Below, piece after piece: positions 1 to 4,863 of a DNA stretch of 5,825 bases. The notes under the pieces were generated by a model that ran no database searches, had not been told where the DNA came from, and was given only the letters and a program-made list of their open reading frames with translations. The translations under genes were made by a program, and so were the position numbers. How positions within the stretch are numbered: the stretch's first letter is position 1; each line of letters opens with the position of its first letter. Origin of the DNA: Chitinophaga pinensis (GTDB taxonomy: Bacteria > Bacteroidota > Bacteroidia > UKL13-3); NCBI GenBank assembly GCA_943323675.2, contig CALPIR020000151.1, forward strand, positions 1 through 5,825, in the 5' to 3' direction.

Positions 1-351
1 AAACATTTGGTGTTCAGCGCCCTCCAGCAATACTTCATTCGAAACAGTATCGTATGGAGTTTTAGTTTTATCCAATATTAAAACCTGAACTCGGTAACTT
101 ACTCCGCTATCCAATATTAAAGTATCAATGGTTGGTGCATTTCCTCCGTCTCCATCAACGTCTTCCCACTTTACCGAAAACTGATTGGCAGTTGGATTAT
201 TTGCATTGTATCCATTTAATACCACAGTTGTTATTAACTCTTGGGCATTATTATCCGCTGGCTTTGTTGGGTCTATGTTATCTTCTTTACAAGCAGAGAA
301 AATAAGTGTTGTAGCTATAAAGGCTAAACTAATTCTTTTAATTGTTTTCAT
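1..351 (-). CDS. Surface-type lipoprotein of the TonB receptor operon, 3' part outside window (partial)
   Basis: The first 117 codons are visible; the gene continues past the left edge. The protein begins MKTIKRIS, followed by a hydrophobic stretch and a lipobox LIFSAC with the acylated cysteine at residue 21, so it is a signal-peptidase II lipoprotein. Residues +2 to +4 after the cysteine are K-E-D, which fits the Bacteroidota lipoprotein export signal of the K-(D/E)2 type, so display on the outer face of the outer membrane is likely. The mature part reads EL-ITTVVL, then WEDVDGDGGNAPTI near residues 66-79, then VLLEGAEHQMF at the edge. This layout resembles the flavobacterial lipoproteins annotated as 'type 1 periplasmic binding fold superfamily' that sit beside TonB receptors; I recognise this from memory, not from a search. 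Its ATG (351-349) shares ATGA with the receptor stop codon, which argues for translational coupling and joint function. There is no Shine-Dalgarno sequence. Its biochemical role is unknown. Confidence 0.88.
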   Translation of the reverse strand, partial: MKTIKRISLAFIATTLIFSACKEDNIDPTKPADNNAQELITTVVLNGYNANNPTANQFSVKWEDVDGDGGNAPTIDTLILDSGVSYRVQVLILDKTKTPYDTVSNEVLLEGAEHQMF

Positions 352-2708
352 ATTATTTGTTTTTTAGTGTAAATATTAAATGGTATGGTGAGCCTAATCA
401 TCATATTTCTTCCCGGCTCAAGAACGAAATACCTGTAGCGACTTAAGTAATCGCGGTAGCTTGTATTTAGTAAATTGTACATACTAAAACTCCAACGTAA
501 CGTTTGTTTGCCGATGTGTTGTTCAAATCCAAAATTTATGTCAATTAAGCTGTACCCATCAGGAGGACTGATGTAGTCTATCCCTTCTGGGTAACGACTT
601 TGTTTGGCCACATAGGTGTATTTTGGTTGAATAAATACATCATGCAATTTCCAAATTTTAGGTTGTTGATATTGTATTTGCAATCCGAATCTGTTAGCAG
701 GCATATAAATTAACGGAGTGTTATCATCTGTTTGTTGGGCATGCAGATAGGAAGCATTAATGCTTGCAGTAAATTGTTTGTTAATGTAGTGATGTGCTAA
801 AAAATCAGCTCCTTGTAACAAGGCATTATTTTGCATAAACATAAATTGAGGAAAAGCGCCACGAATCGTAACGATAGGAACGTTAACAGGTAGTTTATAG
901 ATAAAATTATTGATATAATTTCTGTATAAATTTAGCTCTGCGTTCCATTTCTTGTTGGTATACGTTAATCCAAATTCTGTGTTATAACTTCGTTCGGATT
1001 GTAAATTACCATTGCCTATTTCGTAGGTAGCATTCCCTCCATGTAACCCGTTACTGTATAATTCATTTATACTGGGTGCTCGCCACGCAGATGATTGCTG
1101 CAATTGGAATTTTACATGTTGATTTAACCAAAAAGAACTTGCAATCGAGAAGGTTGCACTTCCATAGTTTTTGTCTTCACTTATGGCTAACTTATTTACT
1201 AAAAAATAACGGGTTTGTGCTCTCCAATCATAGCGCAAGCCACCTTCAAAAACCCATCTATTTTTTTGCCATTTTTCTATTGCAAAGATACCAGATGTGG
1301 TGGCTATAAAATTTGGAATGATGGGTTGTAATCCTTCACTTACATTTTCTTGTTTCATCCAGCTTGCACCCCACGCACCTTTAAAATTTTTCCATTTAGG
1401 ATGTTCAAATTTTAATTCACCCAATTGCGTTTTAAGCTGTAAATAATATTGCGGTGTAGGGTTGTTTAGTTGCGAAGTAGCCCAACGTGGCGGCCTATCA
1501 TATTCCTTGCGATTATTGTATTGCAAACTCCACTGGGTTTGAATTTTAGCACCGCTTTTAAAGATAAAGTAGGTTTTAAATGCACTTACTGTATGGCTAA
1601 CTTCCTGACGTGGATTTTGGATGTTGTATGTAAAAGGAACAGCATATGCCGGGTTACCCGATAATATTACTTGCAATAAGTCGCTGGTATTTCCAACATG
1701 CGATGCACGTAAAATAGCAATGGATGTGCTAAAGTAACTTTGGGTAAATTCCGCATGTAAGTTTTTAAACTGATAATGCATGGCATAATTTCCATTTAGT
1801 TCGTTATATCCTGTATTAGAAAGAACATAGCTTGGCGTACGAGAATCGCCTGCTTTACGCATTGTGCCTTGTGTTCGCCAACTTAATTTATGTTTGTTGC
1901 CATGCGCACCCTCCAATAACAATGAACTTGCACCCATTTTATTGTTTGCTGCTGCGTTTAGTGATAACTCACCATTTACTCCTTTTGTGTTTTTGAACTC
2001 ACGAGGACTCATTCTTATTACACCTCCAATTGCTTCTGCTCCGTATTCTACAGATGATGCTCCTTTTATAACTTCAATTTTATTTGATGAAAAAGGATCT
2101 ATTTCTGTTCCGTGATCTGCACCCCATTGTTGACCTTCTTGTCTAACGCCATCATTAATAGTAACCAACCTATTGCTATGAAGTCCTCTTATTACGGGTT
2201 TGGCAATGGCAACTCCACTGCTTATAATAGTTACCCCAGGAATTTGCTTTAACATATCCGCAATGTTGTTTCCGCGGTTACGTTCTATCCATTGCGCTTC
2301 AATTGTGGCTCGGGTTTGTATATTTAAACGCGTTAAATCATCCGTATGACTATTAATCTCTACTTCATGTAAATGCGTGCTTTCCGGGCAGAGTTCTATT
2401 ACAAGGCGTTTATCTGCATCAACCCAAATCTTTTGCTGTTGTGGGTGATATCCTAAAAACGCACATTGAACCATATAATAACCCTTAGGCAAAGAGTCGA
2501 AAGTACCCACACCTAAGGCATTGGCAATTGTGTTTTTATGCAGTTCTGCAATACTTATACTCGCTGCCTCTAATGGTTGTTTTGTTACACTATCAACTAT
2601 GGTTACACTTAGCGTGTATAGTTTTGAATTGACAGTTGTTGCAAAAACATTAGCGGATATAAGCGGCAAACAGCATAATAACAAAATACGTATTGTATTT
2701 TGAAACAT
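348..2708 (-). CDS. TonB-dependent outer-membrane receptor with N-terminal carboxypeptidase-regulatory-like domain
   Basis: This 786-residue protein has a signal peptide (residues 1-23, probable cleavage after ANVFA). A carboxypeptidase-regulatory-like beta-sandwich follows (about 32-110: YTLSVTIVDSVTKQPLEAAS, later FLGYHPQQQ). LHEVEIN at 113-119 sits where the TonB box is expected. The plug domain covers about 130-235, with IADMLKQIPGV, PVIRGLHSNRL, DGVRQEGQQWGADHG and IEVIKGASSVEYGAEAIGGVI. The rest forms the 22-strand barrel, with YNLLNTSYRDY near the C terminus. Such receptors use TonB-ExbBD energy to import chelates or metals across the outer membrane. The neighbours, a His/Cys-rich secreted protein 66 bp upstream and an overlapping lipoprotein downstream, suggest metal uptake; the exact substrate cannot be read from the sequence. 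The last barrel strand ends in the typical phenylalanine (GRNMMIRLTIPF, F777) but a nine-residue tail follows. Length is normal for the family. The start is supported by the signal peptide; no Shine-Dalgarno sequence is seen. Confidence 0.96.
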   Translation of the reverse strand: MFQNTIRILLLCCLPLISANVFATTVNSKLYTLSVTIVDSVTKQPLEAASISIAELHKNTIANALGVGTFDSLPKGYYMVQCAFLGYHPQQQKIWVDADKRLVIELCPESTHLHEVEINSHTDDLTRLNIQTRATIEAQWIERNRGNNIADMLKQIPGVTIISSGVAIAKPVIRGLHSNRLVTINDGVRQEGQQWGADHGTEIDPFSSNKIEVIKGASSVEYGAEAIGGVIRMSPREFKNTKGVNGELSLNAAANNKMGASSLLLEGAHGNKHKLSWRTQGTMRKAGDSRTPSYVLSNTGYNELNGNYAMHYQFKNLHAEFTQSYFSTSIAILRASHVGNTSDLLQVILSGNPAYAVPFTYNIQNPRQEVSHTVSAFKTYFIFKSGAKIQTQWSLQYNNRKEYDRPPRWATSQLNNPTPQYYLQLKTQLGELKFEHPKWKNFKGAWGASWMKQENVSEGLQPIIPNFIATTSGIFAIEKWQKNRWVFEGGLRYDWRAQTRYFLVNKLAISEDKNYGSATFSIASSFWLNQHVKFQLQQSSAWRAPSINELYSNGLHGGNATYEIGNGNLQSERSYNTEFGLTYTNKKWNAELNLYRNYINNFIYKLPVNVPIVTIRGAFPQFMFMQNNALLQGADFLAHHYINKQFTASINASYLHAQQTDDNTPLIYMPANRFGLQIQYQQPKIWKLHDVFIQPKYTYVAKQSRYPEGIDYISPPDGYSLIDINFGFEQHIGKQTLRWSFSMYNLLNTSYRDYLSRYRYFVLEPGRNMMIRLTIPFNIYTKKQII

Positions 2709-2774
2709 ATGTTGATTGATAAAATAAATTGAAAATAGGTAAACCGCAAAACAGCCATAACCTAAAAAAATCCG

Positions 2775-3182
2775 TTAACTTAAAATGCCCAAATCAGCAG
2801 GCGGACCTTTATTGCTGAGTAGTACGATTGCTTTGCGCAATGAGGCAGAAATATGTGGTTTGAATTGAGTATAAAACACGGGATTTTCTAGCCCAAATTG
2901 ATTCGTATTTGTTTGATAATGTTTTATGAAATGAAATTCGCAACTAAAACAATTGGCAGTTGATTTGGCAATATGCTGAGGATGTTCACAGTGTTGTGTT
3001 TGGGTTGACGAATCACAATAATAATCGTCTAATTCGCAATGGTGCTGCTCAGCAAGTCGATGATTATGCATAGCCGTGGAGTGTTCATCTTCTGCATGGT
3101 GATGCAAAAAATTAAGCGGCACAAAGGTGATGCAAAACAAAACCAATAGTAACGAGGCTATATATGGGTTGTAATTTTTCAA
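2775..3182 (-). CDS. Small secreted His/Cys-rich protein, probable metal binding, TTG start
   Basis: The 135-residue product has an N-terminal hydrophobic segment (about residues 8-25, after K2) that is either a signal peptide or a membrane anchor. Beyond it the protein is unusually rich in metal ligands: 13 histidines between residues 27 and 88 (HHH at 27-29, HHC at 47-49, HCEHPQH at 64-70) and five cysteines (49, 56, 65, 78, 81) including a CFSC pair. It ends with LLSNKGPPADLGILS; a GPP motif near the C terminus recurs in small Bacteroidota proteins found beside metal-related TonB receptors (from memory). The initiation codon is TTG at 3182-3180: an in-frame TAG lies nine bases upstream and the first ATG is only at codon 38, past the hydrophobic segment. 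It precedes the receptor gene by 66 bp on the same strand, so it is probably the first gene of the operon. Binding or buffering of zinc, copper or nickel in the periplasm is inferred, not shown. Confidence 0.85.
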   Translation of the reverse strand: MKNYNPYIASLLLVLFCITFVPLNFLHHHAEDEHSTAMHNHRLAEQHHCELDDYYCDSSTQTQHCEHPQHIAKSTANCFSCEFHFIKHYQTNTNQFGLENPVFYTQFKPHISASLRKAIVLLSNKGPPADLGILS

Positions 3183-3188
3183 ATTAAT

Positions 3189-3202
3189 CTATACAAATAT
3201 AG
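3189..3202. promoter_or_regulatory. Dyad CTATA-CAAA-TATAG overlapping the -7 element, candidate operator
   Basis: Five-base arms CTATA (3189-3193) and TATAG (3198-3202) are perfect inverted repeats around a 4-bp spacer and cover the whole -7 element. A repressor bound here would block the promoter, which would suit metal-dependent control by a Fur/Zur-type regulator. Short AT-rich dyads also occur by chance, so this is a weak call. Confidence 0.25.
3194..3201 (-). promoter_or_regulatory. Bacteroidota -7 promoter element TATATTTG before the metal-uptake operon
   Basis: The minus strand reads TATATTTG, a perfect match to the TAnnTTTG -7 consensus of Bacteroidota primary sigma factors. It ends 11 bases before the TTG start of the His/Cys-rich gene. 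I see no good TTTG -33 element about 20 bases further upstream. If used, transcription would start about 6-8 bases before the TTG, giving a very short leader. Confidence 0.5.
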
Positions 3203-3268
3203 GTGTTTGAGTGGAAGAAGTGAAGTTGTAATTTTAAAATGGACTGAGCTTTCCAATTACTAAATATT

Positions 3269-3281
3269 AGCCTGCTCGAGT
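3269..3281 (+). repeat. Dispersed 13-bp repeat, copy 1 (AGCCTGCTCGAGT)
   Basis: First of three identical copies, all in the same orientation, found within 730 bp and only between genes. The core contains the palindrome CTCGAG. It lies in the 295-base gap between the His/Cys-rich gene and the 153-residue gene, in which I see no convincing gene. Outside the core the flanks of the copies differ. Confidence 0.75.
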
Positions 3282-3412
3282 AAGCTTTGCGCTGTTTGAG
3301 CTCTGGAGTTTGTATCTATAGAAGGATTCATCTATTAATCTCCACTTCTCGATACATCCTAATTTGACAGCGGGACAATCGAAGCGGCTATGATTTCCGT
3401 TTGATTAATTAC

Positions 3413-3425
3413 AGCCTGCTCGAGT
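3413..3425 (+). repeat. Dispersed 13-bp repeat, copy 2 (AGCCTGCTCGAGT)
   Basis: This copy is identical to copies 1 and 3. It lies 52 bases past the stop codon of the minus-strand 153-residue gene and directly adjoins a hairpin (3427-3442). About 36 bases from its start comes TAAAGGTGGAGTTGAG (3449-3464), which matches 12 of 16 bases of the sequence after copy 3, so the repeat unit may be longer than the 13-bp core. Confidence 0.75.
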
Positions 3426-3426
3426 G

Positions 3427-3442
3427 ACCCGATTACTCGGGT
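3427..3442 (+). repeat. Inverted repeat ACCCGA-TTAC-TCGGGT, hairpin next to repeat copy 2
   Basis: A perfect 6-bp stem with a 4-base loop is followed on the plus strand by TGTTTTTA. This looks like a small intrinsic terminator for plus-strand transcription, but no plus-strand gene lies upstream. On the minus strand, downstream of the 153-residue gene, no T-run follows. It may instead be the structured part of the dispersed repeat element. Confidence 0.45.
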
Positions 3443-3477
3443 TGTTTTTAAAGGTGGAGTTGAGAAAAATATATCAT

Positions 3478-3939
3478 TTAAAAATCCCTCATGCTTTCAT
3501 CGGCATGACGTTGTGCTGCTAAAATTTCTTCTGCTGTTAGCCATTTTTCGTTAACTGAAATTAAAATACCCTTTTCAAAAGTTAAAGACCGATATCCTTC
3601 AAAAGTAGAATCGTAACCACCATGAATGTAGGCTACCATTTCGCCAAGTCGTATACGTATTACTCCGGTATACCAATGTGCAAAAACCACATCCTCTCCA
3701 GGAAAAATATAATCCATGCCTACAATTAAATAGTTTAAAATCCAGCCTTTAAACCCTACTAAAAATAGCTTGTTGTTATCTACTGCCCAATCAGCAAAAT
3801 AGCCGCGGTTGCAAAAAGTGGTAGGTGAGATAAAACGGTGGGGTAGGTCTAGTTCTATTAGGTAATCTCTTAAAGGTTCTTTATCCATACCCGATCTTTT
3901 ATTGTTGTAGGTTAAGGAGTCGCTAGCTTGTGCTGTCAT
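3478..3939 (-). CDS. Uncharacterised 153-residue cytoplasmic protein flanked by direct repeats
   Basis: I cannot assign this protein to a named family. It has no signal peptide or membrane helix and looks like a small alpha/beta fold. Recognisable blocks are RGYFADWAVDNNKLFLVGF (45-63), then FPGEDVVFAHWYTGVIRI (79-96), then GEMVAYIHGGYDSTFE (99-114) and LTFEKGILI (119-127). The pattern of 'yvAdW...nkLyL', 'vfAdWytGeirip' and 'yiHmGY.s.yE' is one I associate with unannotated proteins scattered across bacteria, sometimes in accessory regions; that is memory and not a database result. The start at 3939 is the first ATG after an in-frame TAG 15 bases upstream; M18 (MDKEPLRDYLI) is a plausible alternative because residues 1-17 look poorly structured. 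No Shine-Dalgarno sequence or promoter is evident. It stands alone, with repeat copies 2 and 3 on its two sides, which suggests an acquired or mobile unit. Confidence 0.8.
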   Translation of the reverse strand: MTAQASDSLTYNNKRSGMDKEPLRDYLIELDLPHRFISPTTFCNRGYFADWAVDNNKLFLVGFKGWILNYLIVGMDYIFPGEDVVFAHWYTGVIRIRLGEMVAYIHGGYDSTFEGYRSLTFEKGILISVNEKWLTAEEILAAQRHADESMRDF

Positions 3940-3985
3940 GGTTGTGTTGGGCTAATGGTTATTAGTTGAATTATTTATTGGTTAA

Positions 3986-3998
3986 AGCCTGCTCGAGT
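3986..3998 (+). repeat. Dispersed 13-bp repeat, copy 3 (AGCCTGCTCGAGT)
   Basis: Third identical copy, 46 bases upstream of the start of the minus-strand 153-residue gene and in the same orientation as copies 1 and 2. It is followed by TTTACCCCGAGACCTAGGGAGG and, at 4046-4061, by a purine-rich sequence similar to that after copy 2. Confidence 0.75.
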
Positions 3999-4046
3999 TT
4001 ACCCCGAGACCTAGGGAGGTTGTGTTATTTGCAGGAGCAATTATCT

Positions 4047-4054
4047 AAAGGAGG
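4047..4054 (+). promoter_or_regulatory. Shine-Dalgarno-like AAAGGAGG
   Basis: A near-perfect anti-SD complement ends 9 bases before ATG 4064. It is unusual here because none of the solid genes in this window has such a site. A similar sequence, AAAGGTGG, occurs after repeat copy 2 with no start codon behind it, so this may be a piece of the repeat and not a working ribosome binding site. Confidence 0.3.
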
Positions 4055-4063
4055 AATTAGGAT

Positions 4064-4180
4064 ATGAACTTTTTATTTTATCAACCTAATACATCCCCGC
4101 TCTACTACAATCCAAAAGTAGACATTAAAGTTTATTTTGCCAGATATTATACCATAACATATGAACGAACACGATTGTGA
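4064..4180 (+). CDS. Doubtful 38-residue ORF overlapping the next gene
   Basis: The frame runs from ATG 4064 to TGA 4178-4180 and encodes a short aromatic-rich peptide beginning MNFLFYQPNTSPLYYNP and ending TITYERTRL. It has no recognisable domain, signal peptide or cysteine motif. In its favour is the strong AAAGGAGG 9 bases upstream and its position directly before the 163-residue gene, whose first 20 bases it overlaps in another frame. That would permit a leader-peptide role. Against it are its length, the skewed composition and the likelihood that the SD-like sequence belongs to a repeat. A chance ORF is the more likely explanation. Confidence 0.2.
   Translation: MNFLFYQPNTSPLYYNPKVDIKVYFARYYTITYERTRL
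4132..4139 (+). promoter_or_regulatory. Possible -7 element TTATTTTG before the 163-residue gene
   Basis: TTATTTTG matches five of the six fixed positions of TAnnTTTG and lies 21 bases before ATG 4161. The same nine bases, TTATTTTGC, precede the helicase-like gene. No clear -33 element is visible. Confidence 0.25.
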
Positions 4181-4652
4181 ATCTACTCTCAAAATAAATG
4201 CACGTAGCAAACCACCAATGTTAACAGTATTTGAATTGCAGATTTTGCAAGAATTTCATGAATTTATTTTGCAACAAGCAGTAAATGAAGACTTGCAAGC
4301 TTTTAAATTGGAATTGGCTAATCGTGTAATTAAATGCAAAGATAATTTTGCAAGCAATGGATTACACGAGCAAATACAGTCGCTACATATGGATGATGTA
4401 CAAATATTTTTTACAGCTGTATTAGATAAAGCTACAGAAATATTTACAAAAAATAATGTACCCGAACAAGAAGCCTACGCTTTAGCAGAGCGCAGGCACA
4501 AACAAGCCGTAAGCGATGCCGCTATGCGTGCCGAGGGGCATCATATAAGTTTTAGCAGGAGTTATTTAGCAGCATTCAAAGTTAATCATGGTCATCCCAT
4601 GTTGGAGTTGGCTTGTTTAATGCATCAACTTAAATTAAAACTTAATAAATAA
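4161..4652 (+). CDS. Uncharacterised 163-residue, probably helical protein upstream of a DnaB-like helicase
   Basis: I do not recognise a family. The product is soluble, with no signal peptide or membrane segment, and most of it looks alpha-helical: FELQILQEFHEFILQQAV (24-41), then LQAFKLELANRVIK (45-58), then DVQIFFTAVLDKATEIF (79-95), then EQEAYALAERRHKQAVSDAAMRA (102-124), then a C-terminal helix ending LMHQLKLKLNK. Histidines cluster late (H113, H127, H128, H143, H145, H155), but no standard metal motif is formed. The start at 4161 is fixed on the upstream side by an in-frame TAA six bases before it; M20 (MLTVFELQ) is an alternative, since residues 1-19 are polar and may be disordered. 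It lies 211 bp before the helicase-like gene on the same strand, possibly as a functional partner but with its own promoter. The base composition is similar to its neighbours. Confidence 0.78.
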   Translation: MNEHDCESTLKINARSKPPMLTVFELQILQEFHEFILQQAVNEDLQAFKLELANRVIKCKDNFASNGLHEQIQSLHMDDVQIFFTAVLDKATEIFTKNNVPEQEAYALAERRHKQAVSDAAMRAEGHHISFSRSYLAAFKVNHGHPMLELACLMHQLKLKLNK

Positions 4653-4660
4653 AATAATAG

Positions 4661-4675
4661 CGACAATTATTGTCG
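4661..4675. repeat. Near-perfect palindrome CGACAAT-T-ATTGTCG after the 163-residue gene
   Basis: Seven-base arms are perfect inverted repeats around a single T, starting 8 bases after the stop codon. As RNA it could form only a weak hairpin and no T-run follows, so it is a poor intrinsic terminator. As DNA it has the shape of a dimeric regulator site, but it is about 190 bp from the next start codon. Confidence 0.45.
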
Positions 4676-4830
4676 AACTGTTGTTGCAATTCACTAAAAA
4701 TCATCACTCCCGAATTTTCTCCACAACCAACTTTGCAGCAGGCTCGCGGTGTTAAAAACTAATAGCCCTTGTGGGCGCGGTTTGCGGGTATTGTTAATTA
4801 ATAAGTGGCCACAGTACACTTTTGTATTAA

Positions 4831-4838
4831 TTATTTTG
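4831..4838 (+). promoter_or_regulatory. Possible -7 element TTATTTTG before the DnaB-like gene
   Basis: TTATTTTG lies 25 bases before ATG 4864 and matches five of six fixed positions of the Bacteroidota -7 consensus. The identical sequence is found at a similar distance before the 163-residue gene. No -33 element at proper spacing is evident. Confidence 0.25.
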
Positions 4839-4863
4839 CGCCTGTATTAATCTTTAACCGGCC

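Larger units (their letters stand above)
4653..4863 (+). other. Intergenic region between the 163-residue gene and the DnaB-like gene
   Basis: No gene is visible in these 211 bases. They hold the odd palindrome at 4661-4675, a small GCCC-TTGT-GGGC hairpin (4765-4776), the 8-bp palindrome GTGGCCAC (4805-4812) and a possible promoter at 4831-4838. A partial match to the reverse complement of the dispersed repeat (AGCAGGCT, 4737-4744) is probably chance. Confidence 0.5.

Noticed and set aside
185..367. Plus-strand 60-codon open frame
   Set aside because: It lies opposite the lipoprotein gene, whose signal peptide and lipobox are clear; the plus-strand frame is its complement.
1076..1309. Plus-strand 77-codon open frame
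   Set aside because: It is antisense to the barrel region of the TonB receptor and shows no coding signature of its own.
1470..1664. Plus-strand 64-codon open frame
   Set aside because: It is antisense to the receptor gene with no domain or start signal.
1864..2115. Plus-strand 83-codon open frame
   Set aside because: It is the complement of the receptor's plug and early barrel region, whose motifs are unmistakable.
2521..2703. Plus-strand 60-codon open frame, hydrophobic
   Set aside because: Its hydrophobicity mirrors the receptor's signal peptide and N-terminal domain on the other strand.
3183..3477. Possible hidden gene or small RNA in the gap
   Set aside because: The frames are short and have neither a start context nor a domain. 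Only the repeat copies, the hairpin and the operon promoter can be supported.
4737..4744. AGCAGGCT as an inverted fourth copy of the 13-bp repeat
   Set aside because: Only 8 of 13 bases match and the CTCGAG core is absent; such a short match is expected by chance.
4765..4776. GCCC-TTGT-GGGC hairpin as terminator of the 163-residue gene
   Set aside because: The stem has only four pairs, no T-run follows, and it lies more than 110 bases past the stop codon.
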